From contig JAQOTA010000069.1 of the NCBI GenBank assembly GCA_029532415.1, positions 1,612,001 to 1,676,000 of the forward strand: a stretch of DNA of 64,000 nucleotides, given 5' to 3'. The stretch is from Marasmius tenuissimus (lineage: Eukaryota; Basidiomycota; Agaricomycetes; Agaricales; Marasmiaceae). Made by a program: the position numbers and the translations under genes. This document shows, one piece after another, positions 11,672 to 29,056 of this stretch (within the stretch, counting starts at the first letter, position 1; the number at the start of each line of letters is the position of its first letter). The notes under the pieces were generated by a model that was given only the letters and a program-made list of their open reading frames with translations, was not told the origin of the DNA and searched no databases.

Positions 11672-12967
11672 AAGCGACAGTGGGTTTCTACATTTCGATG
11701 TTGATTAGGACTGGGCTTATCTGCTCATCAGGGACGTAGTTTGAAAGAACTTGGCTCTGAACTACATGCGATCAACAATCACTCGTTTTTTGGGGACGAA
11801 GGGCTAAAGGAGGGCCAGTGTATCTAAAGTAACTACTAATCTTAGTTTCTGCCTCTGTAGAAATTCACAAGTAGCAACCTGCATGCCATCGCGATACGCT
11901 GCGTAGTACACTTCCTTTGATGGATTGCTATGAGGATCCTGGTTGACGGAGCTGTCGATTTCAGAGCTCAGTCAAGAAAACGGTTCGAGAAACCTAAGAA
12001 ATTTTAATGAGGTACTAGTCGGAGGATAAGGGTATCCGTGGGAAAATTGTACAGCGACATCTGAAGGCGAACCCCCATCATCGTGCACACCGACAGTCTG
12101 CTCTTTGCTTCGCTCAGTTGCTTTATTCCTTCAGAGGGCCTCAAACCTCAAACCTGTCGAAAAACGCGTACCTTTACTAAATTCCGAGCCAGACCGAGCC
12201 GGGTAGGCTCAAGATCTCAAGAACCATGTCTTTGCCTGACGATGGCGACTGCATGTACCAGCCTATGCCCGTGTATCGAATACTCTCACACAGAGAAATT
12301 ACCTCCAGCAGGACGTTCCTCTATGCGACCAGTGCAGTCCGAAGAAATAGGCAGTCACGGTGACTCAAGGGAGAAATGTATCATGATGCTGGTGTTTGGA
12401 CAGATGGCGAAAGGCTGACTCCATCCGAATGGGAATAGCTTGGAGAACGGGCTTGGATAACGACAACAGCTGGGGCGAGGCGCCATGTGCTTGACGGTAA
12501 AGATCTTTCAACACCCATTGATCGGCAGTTTCTCGCGAAGCTGGTACAACCTTCAAAGTTGGTTTTCTCAGCTCGTCAGCATGCATGGCCAAGGCTTCCT
12601 TCGACTATACCATGTCATTCATCAATCTAACAACGAATGCTGTTGCTGTCCTTCAATTCAAGCTCAGAGCGATGCCCATGGATCTACAAACAAACTAGTG
12701 GAACTCCTCTCAAACGCCGCATGTTCCCCTACGTCCATGGGTCCGACCGAGAACAACACTGTCGTATCTCCGCACTACCTATTGGCGGACTATTCAAATC
12801 CGCCTGGGGAGCCGTTTGAGCTTCGGCATTTCTACAAGAAGCTCACCCTTAATTTACCGACTTGGCGCACCACGACGTCAAAATCCCCCAACTCAATTTA
12901 TAAACCATCCATCGACCCCCGCAGCCCCGCATTCACGTCTTTGCACCCCTACCCCCTCCCGAATTCA
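11672..12967. other. Intergenic, long upstream region of the dehydrogenase
   Basis: No gene supported. Several short open frames exist, including one running from 12485 in frame into the dehydrogenase, but the first Met matching the family is at 12968. The stretch just before that Met is C-rich (12916-12960), as expected near a transcription start. Confidence 0.5.
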
Positions 12968-14352
12968 ATGTTCTTCGGAGACGAAAACACATTCGATCCT
13001 TTGTCGGACCTACTCGATTTGACGGGGAAGGTGGCTGTTGTCACGGGTGGAAAGTAGGTTCGATCTGTACTTCGTATCGTAGGATAACAAGATTGACTTT
13101 TGACTTACAGTCGAGGAAATGGTTACGCTACGGTCAAGCATCTCGCTAGAGCTGGTGCCAAAGTGTACCTTGGCGCTCGAAATAGTACGAAGGCCAAGGA
13201 AGCGATCGAACATCTACGCTGGGAAGGGCTTTCACCGGGTCATGGACAGATTGTGTGGCTGGAGCTTGATTTGAGTAGTCCCAAAGCAGCAAGGAGGGCG
13301 GCTGAGGAGGTTATCAGACTCGAAAGGAGGCTTGATATTTTAGGTGTGTTTGTACTTGGTCAACCACTTCGGATACCCTTCTCATATCGTGCACAGTGAA
13401 CAACGCCGGAATGTACGCCTGGGTCTTTCTATGTGTCTGGGATGTACGCTCACGCGCTCACAGATCCTCTGGGAAATTTCGCGGGAGTGACAGTGCTCTG
13501 TCCAGTATCGCCACCATAAAGTAGGAATCTCGGTGGCATCGCCCTTTGTCCGACCACTGACACGCTTCATACCAGTTATATTGGCCCATTCGTATTCACA
13601 AGGACATTACTTCCCCTGCTGGCGTTCACAGCCATGAATGACTTTCATTCCGACGTTAGGATCGTAAACGTGGGTGCACCTCTTGCTTCACTTTTTCTCC
13701 TCCCGAAGCTGACTCCTCACAGGTGGTAGCCGCGTCCCACAGAGTGATACCGTTTTCTTCACTCAAGTTTAAGAGTATCGAGGACCTCAATGGCAAGAGT
13801 TTTCCCTCGGAGTACTTGCGGTTCAGTAAGCACAATGATCCCACTCTTTCCAGGAGATTGTCATTCCCCACCTTCATTTCGGCAGGCCACTCCAAACTTC
13901 TCTGCCTTCTCTGGACTGAGCACCTACAACACATAATTGAAACAGCACACCCCTCGGGCCCTCTACCTATCATAGCCATCTCCATCGATCCTGGAGTAGT
14001 GGAAACGCCGGACCAGGTCAAACCAACCGTCAGACTATCGAAAATAACCGGCCTGTACTCCGCTCTCAGCAAACACCTATCAAACTGGACTGGGGTATCG
14101 TCGTTGGTCATACCAGAGCATGAAAGAGGATACTCGACTGTCTTTGCTGCAGCGTCTGAAGCCATCTGGTCCGAAAGAAGGAGATACAAAGGCGTGTATT
14201 TAGAGCCTTGTCCGAATGCACAATGCCCGAAAATCACGTCGACGGGAATGTTCGCGAGGGATGGGGAGAGGGACCGAGAGATGGAGAAGGAACTTGCGAG
14301 AGATCTGTGGTCGTTAACAGAACGAATATTAGCTGAATCTGGAGTCGCGTGA
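12968..14352 (+). CDS. Short-chain dehydrogenase/reductase, catalytic Tyr apparently replaced
   Basis: NAD(P)-binding SDR of the retinol-dehydrogenase/WW-oxidoreductase-like fungal group. It starts MFFGDENTFDPLSD (12968) and reads LTGKVAVVTGGNRGNGYATV across the first intron, so the TGxxxGxG nucleotide site is TGGNRGNG. Then come KVYLGARNSTKAKEAIEHL, LDIL|VNNAG (the NNAG motif lies on a 16-base exon, 13397-13412), TINYIGPFVFTRTLLPLL and RIVN|VVAASHR, with the catalytic Ser. An intron at 13826-13885 (GTAAGC..GGCAG) joins EYLRF to SHSKLLCLLWTEHLQ, so the YxxxK site reads FSHSK. Without that splice it reads AGHSK; no Tyr in either case. It ends LAESGVA, stop 14350-14352. About six introns. Confidence 0.9.
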
Positions 14353-15051
14353 ACTCTTCTTGGGAATGTGTGGATTAAAGGGCCTCTGTATTCTATCGTG
14401 TAATGTAGCTTTATCATGGATCGCTTTAAACCATCTATTAGGTCTACTTATTCCGAAGCTGAACGTGAACGGATAAACCTGTCCTTAGAAGTCCAAAGAA
14501 GTCAAAAACTCTTTGCTCGGTCGAGTCGTGTGAGACAAATACCACGAAGCTCCACCCCCTGTCTTTCGGACCGTCTCGGCCCGACGGGTGTTTCCTCCGC
14601 GTGCAGATGAGCGGGTCTGGCCCACTCTTGACTCTGAACTCTTGAGTCTCCTCCCTGTTCGTCTGATGTCCGTCGCGTGGATTTTGAGGGAGGCAAAAAA
14701 AAAACACCTACACCATATTCCGAGGATGATTGGTGCATTTGATCGACCTCAAGGCTACGAGGTAGAATGGCCTCCGAGCGTGTATAATGACGGTAGGAGC
14801 CCTGTCCTGCTCACCATTGACCAGACGGAAGACTGATTCGGATTAGTTTGTTCATCTTGGAGCGCTAGGGATATTGAACCTGAATTGTTGAAGCCTAGGT
14901 AAGTTGGCATTGAATTGGTCTTCTTAGATAGTATCATAATGTTTTAGGTGCGGTGGAAGTCAAAAAGCATACCATGTCGAACATGCGAGCCGCTACGCGT
15001 TACAAGTTCATGGGGACTTCGGAACCCTACATTTTCCCGAGCGCAAAGTTT
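14353..15051. other. Intergenic, nothing recognised
   Basis: Short frames on both strands without recognisable products. An A-run is at 14696-14704. Confidence 0.5.
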
Positions 15052-15665
15052 CTACCGCGGTGCCCATGAGAGTGTGCTACCTCGCTGACCAAGGATAAAG
15101 TTCCAAACTGTAGGGCAATGAGAACGGGGTGTTTTCGCGAGAATAGAATCATTCGTGGCCTTTGAGCCGCTGGATTGGCACGGCTCCTCGACGACCAAGT
15201 TCAAAAACAAGCCATCTGCAACGTGTATACGCTCTCTTGTATAATTCGATACTGTGTAGTAGCCTGAGCTAGGTAGGAGTTGGAGCATCGTATTGTCGAG
15301 ATTGAGTTGAGCGGAGTCGATGCTGAAGTTGTGGATGGTTTAATAAACACGTCAGGGTGAGACTCACGTATCGAAGATTTCGAGATTTGTATTGCTCGAA
15401 CCGTATTCTCTGGCCTGGAGTATGTAGTCAACCAACTGCGAGGCTCAAACGTTGTCTATCTCCAGAACGGGTTTTGATAAGCTTCGAATTGAAAAGGAGG
15501 ACGACAACCAAGGGATAAAAATCGTGTATGTGAGTCGCTATTCAGATGCAATGAGTTTATAGGCCTACTTGTCTCTGTGTCCGAATCCTCGAGCGACATG
15601 GGCGGTGATGAGAGTTGATGTCGGTCCAGGCAGGTCCACGATTGCAAATTGGTCCTAGACCTCAA
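15052..15665 (-). CDS. Possible gene or relic, unknown function
   Basis: A clean intron (GTGAGT..TTCAG, about 15310-15368) joins QLVDYILQAREYGSSNTNLE and IFDT to IDSAQLNLDNTMLQLLPSSG, continuing YYTVSNYTRERIHVADGLFL and ending ILGQRGSTLSWAPR (stop 15052-15054). This spliced frame looks like real coding sequence. Upstream, the same frame has KPVLEIDNV then a TGA nine bases before QLVDY. Either an intron ending in CGCAG (immediately before Leu-Val-Asp) skips the stop, or the gene is broken. Further upstream, another frame reads FAIVDLPGPTSTLITAHVAR (about 15580-15650). I recognise no family and no convincing start. Confidence 0.35.
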
Positions 15666-16664
15666 CCCTAACCCTAAATCTAGTTTCCCAGGCCTGAGTA
15701 ACAGAACGCTGGCGGCTGAACACCTCCCTCTTGCCTTCCTCCATGTGTAACATAAGCGCTGCGGACATCAACGTTCCCGTACGCAATGGAGGCAAGAAGA
15801 CAGATTTTCATGTTTGTTGATGCGTCACAGAACGCCTAGCGCAAGCGGCAATACCTTCCGCCAGCTTTCCCATCGATTCCAATTTTCAAGTAACAAGTTA
15901 TCGCGGGGCGGCGCACCGGTTCTAACTCTCTTTGCAGCCTATAACCAAAGAGTGAAGGTGGTTTAAACTCCGTGAGCCTACTCGAAGTACCACTGCTAGA
16001 AGAGTGATTAATTGTGGTGAGTGAGAAATCGTATATCTAGTACCCATTGACTCTCGAGCGTTCGGTCAGCAGCATCAGCAGCGTCGGCAGTGATGCAATA
16101 AGAGTCAAAAGAGAAGGGCCACTTGACTGCGAAGTCTGCCACGCTTCAACGCTATGTATGCTAATTATCAACGGTGAGTCAACAGAGTCTCCGTGAACAC
16201 CACACGCTTTTGAACTTCAATCTGTTCCCGGTTCACTCCCTGTCACGGCGAAGCTTCCCAAGCTCTAGCTCTCGTGTGGCTGAGCATTCCCGTATCCCAA
16301 CTGCTTTTCTTTCCGTGCCTTCTAGCTGACGTTACCTTCGTTCCAAAATGAGGAGATGACCGTTTGAGACTTCGCAGACCTCGTCATCCTGACTCGCACT
16401 CCAGGGCTACGCGTCCTGTTTTATCAGCAGATCTCACAGGATCACCACTAAATCCGGAAAGTTTTTCCTCTAACTCCTGCAATGTGCACTTTCGAAGTCT
16501 CCACCTACGAGAAAGGATGACCAGTCTACGTACGGCCTCTCACGATACCAAAAATAGTCGCCCCAGGCATAGAAAAGACGACTCTCCATCTTCTGGTAAG
16601 TGTCCTCTTCCCTGTTCCTTTCACCTCTCTGAAAAGCGAGTCAAAAGCACACAGCTAACTCATC
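15666..16664. other. Intergenic, upstream of the Ato transporter
   Basis: Contains two telomere-like units (AACCCTAACCCTAAA, 15664-15678) at its left end. The open frame 16364-16699 (+) runs out of frame with the transporter and is probably its leader. Confidence 0.5.
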
Positions 16665-17585
16665 ATGTCTTCCCCTTCCCACATCAACGGTACGGATAAG
16701 CAGCGCGTCGCGGAAGATGAGTATGGTCCGAATGCCGATCCGGTCTCTTACCAAAGGTACCCTTCCAGGGTGGCCAATCCCGGCCCTACGTGAGTGCTTT
16801 AGTGATGCTTACTCTGCTTAAATTTGATGACTGACCTCTAATATAGCGGACTCTTTTCCTTCGCGGCTACCACTTTCATCCTCTCTCTCTACAATCTTCA
16901 CACTCGTGGCGTCCAATCCCCCAATGTTGTCGTCGGCATGGCTATATTTGCTGGAGGTCTTACCCAGTTCATAGCAGGGATGTGGGAGTTTCCCAGAGGG
17001 AACGTATTTGGCGCCACAGGTGAGACCTTACGTGCGCAATTTCCGTCGGGAGCTTTGGTCAACCAATTCTTGATCTAGCTTTCGCGTCTTACGGCTCTTT
17101 CTGGCTTTCCTACGCAACGATCAACATTCCAGCTTCGGGAATCCAAGATTCCTTCTCGTCAGATGAAGAGTTTCACAACGCCCTGGGCATCTATCTTATT
17201 ACTTGGTTCATGATCACCACATTTTTCTTGTAAGACGCCTTGCGATTTGTGGTACACCTAATGCTCATATGCGACGTTCAGGCTCGCCGTCATTCGTCGA
17301 CATATAGCCTTTTCCGTCCTTTTGACCTTGCTGGATCTCGCACTAGCCATGCTTAGCGCTGCTGAATTCACTGGCAATCCCAAGTACGTCCAAATTCAAT
17401 GTTCAAGTTACTATATCCACTAACGGTCCTAACTTTGTGCGTGCTACAGAATCCTGAAAGCTGGCGGCGTCTTTGGCGTCTGTACAGGATTGGTGGCGTT
17501 CTATATCGGAGTCAGCGAGTTACTCTCCGCCGAGCCTGTGCCAATCGTGAGGAGAGTACCTCTTGGCGTGCTTCACAGGGTGTAA
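16665..17585 (+). CDS. GPR1/FUN34/YaaH (Ato) family membrane transporter
   Basis: Six-span plasma-membrane protein of the acetate/succinate or ammonium export family (Ady2/Ato). It starts MSSPSHINGTDKQRVAEDEY (16665). The hydrophilic N-terminus ends in NPGPT|GLFSF, the position of the family's NPAPLGL signature, here with Gly and Thr. Membrane segments follow in separate exons: FAATTFILSLYNLHTRGVQ, VVVGMAIFAGGLTQFIAGMW then EFPRGNVFGAT, AFASYGSFWLSYATINIP, LGIYLITWFMITTFFL, then FSVLLTLLDLALAMLSAAEF, and GGVFGVCTGLVAFYIGVSEL. It ends RRVPLGVLHRV, stop 17583-17585. About five short introns. The substrate cannot be told from sequence. Confidence 0.92.
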
Positions 17586-18622
17586 TAGTAGATAGCGATA
17601 ATGCAAAGGGGCCGTGTGTCGAAGAAATACGTGTATTAAATTTCACTTCCTTACCAGTAGCTTTCAGATTGCATCATGATATCATTCACATCTGCCTTGT
17701 CTCAGACTCGTGTAGAAGAACCCTCACTAGGGAGGCACGCTGATGGCGAGGGACAGACGCTTTGATTTCCTCGCGCCCATCGAAAAAATAGTCGCATTTG
17801 TAGTCCAACACTGGTCTTGGGATCCGTAGGTTCCCCGATGCATTCTAGATAGAATGAAGCTTATCCTTTCGCCCTCGGAACGAACGTCATCTACTATGTA
17901 TCCTACGAGAAGTCGGAACGCCGCAGCGAGACGTTTCCAGGAATCGGGATGATATCTTACAACTCAGGCGGTATGTTCCAGGCTGCCCTGGAGAACTCCA
18001 AGCTGATCCGAGGAGACCTCAAGAACCGGAGTAATCGGAACTTATACTGCCGAGAATCTAGCCTCACATGTACATCCCACCCATACCACGGCCTACCACG
18101 GCCCTACAATTTCATGCAAAGCAGTCGGGGAAGGTCATTTCAACCAATCTATTCGTGCAGTCATTACTTTGACTTTTACTGTCGTGTCATATCGACTACT
18201 TAATGTTTGTAAGATAAAGATGTGAGTAGCAAAAAGGGAAAACAAGTTCAAGTTTGTGAGAAGATTCCAAACAGATAAAAAGTGTAATGTGAGCGTGTGC
18301 AGTACTTGTAACTTGTGAGCAATACGGATGGATGTGTGGATGCGTGATGGGTGAACGAGGTGATGGAAGTCTGGGGGGATGAGAGGCAGGGTGGGGGGCG
18401 ATGGGCAAATTGAAGAAAGCAGATCGTAATTGATACAAATGTTAAAGCGAAATCACCAACAATGAAAACGAAGAATTCCTGTAGCAGCACCCTGTAACCT
18501 GAACCATCCAACAACGCAGGGCGATTAATGTGTGAACTTATAATACACAAGGTAGAAGTTGAAAGTATGGGTATGGCGGGAGGGGAGGCAGGAGGTCGGG
18601 GTCATGAGTCTCAACGAAGAAC
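17586..18622. other. Convergent intergenic region
   Basis: Lies between two converging genes, so it holds two 3' ends. No convincing gene. An imperfect short direct repeat (ACCACGGCC units) lies near 18083-18104. Confidence 0.5.
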
Positions 18623-21600
18623 TCATGGTTTTTCTAGCGAATACGGAGGCAGCGATGCGGTTGACGACGACGGCGTTAAACCTGTAGCACCCGACGGTGC
18701 TGCTTTCAACGACACCACTTTGGATGGCGCCAACTCTCCGCCAGTTACCGAGGGCACGCGTCCGGGCGTATCAGCAGGTGTGGGCACCTGAGACCTGTTG
18801 TGGGCCATGTGCGCACGAATAAGGTGTCCAGCAGCGAGAGCACTCATCAGTGAGAGTTCACCAGCCATAACTGCGGCAGCGACGAGACGAGCAAGGCTCT
18901 GGGCGTTTTGACCGGGGTGTGTGGGGTGTGCGCCTTTGAAGCCGAGCATCTCGAGAACGGCGCCTTGAGGTGCGAGAACGGTTCCACCACCGACTGTGCC
19001 GACTTCGATACAAGGCATGGAGACGGTCATCAGGAGGTCCTTGCCGTTGTTGACCCTGCAAGGGAAGGACATCGTCAGTCAATCGAGCTGACTGATGAAG
19101 GAAAGGACTACACTTACGGTTCCATGAGAGTCATACATTGGGAACTCTCCACGTTCTGTGCCGGGTCTTGTCCAGTTGCCAAGAAGATAGCCGTGAGGAT
19201 GTTCGCAGCGTGTGCGTTGAAACCACCGACGGATCCGGCCATCGCAGAACCAATCAAGTTCTTCTTCGTGTTCAAGTTGCAAAGTGCGTCGACTGTGGTC
19301 TTCAACACCGTCTCAACAACCTTTCCAGGAATGACAGCCTCCGCTACAATCGACTTGCCACGTCCCTCGATCCAGTTAATCGCAGCAGGCTTCTTATCCG
19401 TGCAGTAGTTGCCCGACAACGCCAGGACGATCATCTCGGGGAACTCCTTCTGCATAGCCTCCAAGGCCTTCTCGGTACCCTTCGAAATCATGTTCATACC
19501 CATAGCATCGCCAGTGGCCGTCGCAAACCGAATGAACATTGTCCTACCCGCCAAAGCGATGTTCAAGCTGTTAAGCTTCGCGAAGCGGGATGTCGATTCG
19601 AAGGCGGTCTTCATCTTCTCGTAGCCCTTGGGAGAATCGACCCAGGCCTTGGCTTGGGCGGCAACAACGATGGAGGGGAAGTCGATAGCAGGTCCACGGG
19701 TCATACCATCTTTCAAGAGGACAGTGGTGACACCTCCACCGGCATTGAGAGCCTTGCATCCACGAGAGGCCGAAGCGACGAGCGTGCCTTCAGCGGTGGC
19801 CATAGGGATAGGGAAAAGGTGACCATCGATCTTGAGAGGACCAGCGATACCGAGAGGGAGGGGAATGTAGCCGACGACGTTTTCACAGCATGCACCGAAG
19901 ACGCGGGTGTAGTCGTAGTGACTCAAGGGGATGTCGGAGTATTCGAGAGTCTTGGTGACAGATGCGCGGGCTGTGGGTGGTTGTTAATTAGACGCTATAA
20001 AGAAGGAACGAAAGCGAAGGACTCACAAATCAAAGCTCTCCTGATACGAACGGCCCTCTCGTACTCGGTGTTGCCAAGGGTCTTCTCGAGGGCATGAGCG
20101 GCGATCTTTCCGTTCTGGCATAGCAGGATGATCTCCTCGTCGACGAGCTTCTTCAGCCTAACGCTAACAGGTCCATCGCCGTTCTCGAAGATGGCGATAC
20201 ACTCTTCCAGAGACCGAACAACCTCTTCACCTTCCTGCTCACTATCGCTCGAGGAACCAGGAGATGAGACAGTGAGTTTCCGGGCCTTGAGTCTCCTGTC
20301 CACGTCCTCAAGGGTGAAGGTAGTCGGACGACGCTCGAGAACTGCGGGAAGCTGGACAACCTGTCTCGGGGGCGACGCAGACGGTGCAGGGGGAACATGA
20401 GGCGCAGAAATCTTGGCGACCTCAATTGCTGCCCTCGAGGAGGAAGTTTCTTCGACCTTCTCTTCCTTCTTCTCTTCCTCATCACCAGTGAATCTAACCC
20501 CACCGGTCTTGGTGCTCGCACCCTTTCCGGCCAACCCAGCGGCGATACCCTTCAGCAAGTAGCCGTTGAGACTGATGCTCAATGCGAGGATGATGATGAT
20601 CGACTTGGACATGAAGGGGTCGCCGACGAGGTTGGACCAGTTGGTCATAAAGCTATCCCAGGCGCTTGCAGGCTCCTCGTTTGTATTGATGACGGGGGCA
20701 GCGGCGATAATGTTCTGAGGAGGAAGGACGTGAACTTGAACAGGTGGGTTGACCTTCACAAGGACCTGGCTGGTAAAACCGTCTTGTTCAGATGAGACGA
20801 GGGCACCAAGGGCATGACGAATGGCGGGGCTGGTAAAGTCGACCTTGGGTGCATACTGAGTGGTGTCCTTGGCAACTTGACGCTGAGGTTTGAGCGGAGC
20901 ACAGAGATTGAGGATGTGGAGGGTCAAGAATGCAGCAATCTGTTCCGAGGGCGTCAATGAGAAATGATGAATGGATGCGGAGGCGAAGAATGACTCTCAC
21001 CAGCAGCAGTTTCAGTCTTGCAACAGGGTTCTCCGACTGCTTAGACGCCTTGGAGCCTTGAGAGGGTAAACTTGAGCCCTTGTCGCCCAATACCATCTTG
21101 TACAGCCTCTGTCCCAGAGTAGCAGCGGGTTCTTCGGAAGTTGCTTTCTCCGATGATCCGTCGGGGTAGGTGACGTTCACTTTGGTGATGGGTTTGGCCG
21201 AACCAGTGGTGTGGGCGCGAACGTTTTGGATCCTCCGAACCTGCAGGAACAAGTTTCATTTTATTAGCGACAGCGAAAATGAGAGACATCGCCAATCGGA
21301 GAAACATGAAACTCAAAATTGACGGAAACAAACGAAAGGAGAGTAAAAGAACAATAACTTACCTCGATCATGATGCACAGTATCGAGGACAAGAAAGTGC
21401 ACAACAGAAGGCAGTCGATCCCCAAAACCAAGGCGGCGAGAGCGCAAACCTCCTTAAGTCCGCTGACTTTGCTGTTTGCACCGATGGTGAGGACGGCGAT
21501 TTCCAAGATGTAGTCCCTAAGGATAGGGCTGTAGACATTGGAAAGGGATTCGAGAATGATCTCTCCGGCAGGCTTGAGCATTCCGTTCGCGCTTGAGCCG

Positions 21601-22721
21601 CCGACGGGGCTAGTCAGGTGTGGGTGACTGAACACAGCCCTGGCAAGACGGAGCGGTTTGTCAAAGCCAACGGTACAGACAAGGAATGGAAGGGCCTCCG
21701 TGAGGGCAACGGGATCCATGGGGATACGGAGCCATGTCGCAATAGGAAGGGAGAGAAGGAGAGCGAGAATGGCTGCGGAGAGAATGGCAATGGGAAGAGA
21801 AATGTTGGAGCCCAGACGGCGTGAACGAGAGAACAACAAGTAGAAAGTCATGTGCATGAGCAGATAGCCGGCAAGAATGAGAACGATGTCGAGCGAATCG
21901 GCTTTCTGTTAATGGGAGGGCTAATTTAGCACGAGATGATAAAATTAGAAAAATGATGAAATTGACCGACCTTTGCGAGATCCCAGAATCGTACGACCAA
22001 GGTGCGCGCAGCATAACCTATCCACCTGCTGTCCCTCATTTCCTGGATAGTCTCAGCCTGAGTAGCCTCGACCTCGAAGCGCACGCCGTTCTCGTCAATG
22101 TGACTGAGTCCGTGATGCAAAGTCGCCGCGAACTCGGTATTCTGGCCAGGAAGGGCTGCATAAGAGTGGTGAATTGAACGCGGTGTGGCGAATTCATCCG
22201 TGAAGCAAGCAGCAGCCTGGGTGGAGCCACCAAGTTCGTTCAAACTTTCTACAGTGGGTTTGAAGCAAGTAGTGAGGTTCCTGGGCAATCGCGCTGCTGC
22301 TTGAGAAACAGGCTGAGATAGTTCATCCATATCAAAAGTGATAGACTCTGGAACAACCTGAGAGCATTATAAGTCAGTGCAGCTCCTTCTACAGCAGCTT
22401 GCTTTGACTCACATCCTTGTTCCGTACCGAGTCAAGCGAGAATACGACCTGATCCAGCTCTATACCCAAGACAGCATTACCCGCGCCAGGCTTCGTTTCG
22501 CGCAGCCACAGAGACTCGCTAGCTTTCATCCATTCTCCTTGATGGTGTAAAAGATAGGCAGGTCTAAATGTAGTTGGATTTGACGGTGCGAAGAATGTCG
22601 AGTGCTTTATAGTTGATAGCACATGGAAGTATGCAAGAGTTGCGAGAACGAAGAAGAACACAATGGTCTCTATGGGTGAATATGCTGCATGAATAGCGAA
22701 TGGCTTGAATAACGCGCGCAT
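18623..22721 (-). CDS. HMG1: 3-hydroxy-3-methylglutaryl-CoA reductase
   Basis: Rate-limiting enzyme of the mevalonate/ergosterol pathway, ER membrane. It starts [20 protein letters not shown] (22719-22721) with a first membrane span, then a luminal loop and a sterol-sensing-domain region with several spans ([20 protein letters not shown], then [20 protein letters not shown]). After further spans and a Ser/Glu-rich linker, the catalytic domain carries [34 protein letters not shown] (catalytic Glu), [13 protein letters not shown] (NADPH site), a Lys in [14 protein letters not shown], an Asp in [23 protein letters not shown] and [10 protein letters not shown] (catalytic His). A tail of about 50 residues rich in Ser/Pro follows to the stop at 18623-18625. 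About six introns. All catalytic residues are present. Confidence 0.97.
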
Positions 22722-28484
<5,763 letters not shown>

Positions 28485-29056
28485 TTGCATCGCGTTTACG
28501 TTCTTCTTCACTCTTTGTCCTACAGCATTCTTGTACTATGCATACCTTAACGCTAAGCAACATGAATATGCCCGCATGTTTTCGTTGTTGTATCTGCGGC
28601 TCACTGGATTCGCCACAACTTGCCGCTGTGTCCACATACACCTTACTCGGAACCCACTCCATTTCTGTGTGTTGTAGCTGAGGCATTCTTTCACCCCTTA
28701 AGCGCACCGTAAGTTTTGATCATACGGCCAGCAAGGCTCGAGCCTGTAATCCTGACTGTCGATCCTTGGGCCCATGTTCCCCGTACAACCTCCAGTCAGC
28801 GTTCAACGGGCGAGGTTCCAGAGACCTATATTATTATTATAACTCTGTGACTGTACATAGAGCAAGGTTGTTTGGACGCACAGGATGACTGGGTTGCAGG
28901 CTGAAGATATTTGTTCTACTAGTACCAAAATGAAGTGCTGAAGAGAATGCTTGAGTGTAAGAGATCCGAAGTACAGAGTCAAGGAGCACCGCCTCCGAAG
29001 GTCGAGTCCTGCTTGTATTGTGTCACTCTGTAACTTGTACTTCAACCTCATCCATC
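28485..29056. other. Intergenic, upstream of regulator A
   Basis: 3' flank of eL42 and promoter of transcription factor A. No gene supported. Confidence 0.5.
29034..29046 (+). promoter_or_regulatory. TTGAAC-type leader repeat, copy A (degenerate)
   Basis: CTTGTACTTCAAC, 10 bases before the ATG of regulator A. It matches the CTTGAACTTGAAC element of paralogs B and C with two mismatches. Confidence 0.4.

Noticed and set aside
12227..12364. Short frame with LPDDGDCMYQ, resembling the DGxC active site of OTU peptidases
   Set aside because: Only about 45 codons long, with no Cys-loop context, no His region downstream and no splice pattern; chance resemblance is more likely.
13656..14417. 253-codon minus-strand open frame opposite the short-chain dehydrogenase
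   Set aside because: Shadow of the dehydrogenase exons, with no recognisable motif.
19138..20097. 319-codon plus-strand open frame opposite HMG-CoA reductase
   Set aside because: It lies entirely antisense to a strongly conserved catalytic exon and arises from that gene's codon bias; no domain, start context or splice sites of its own.
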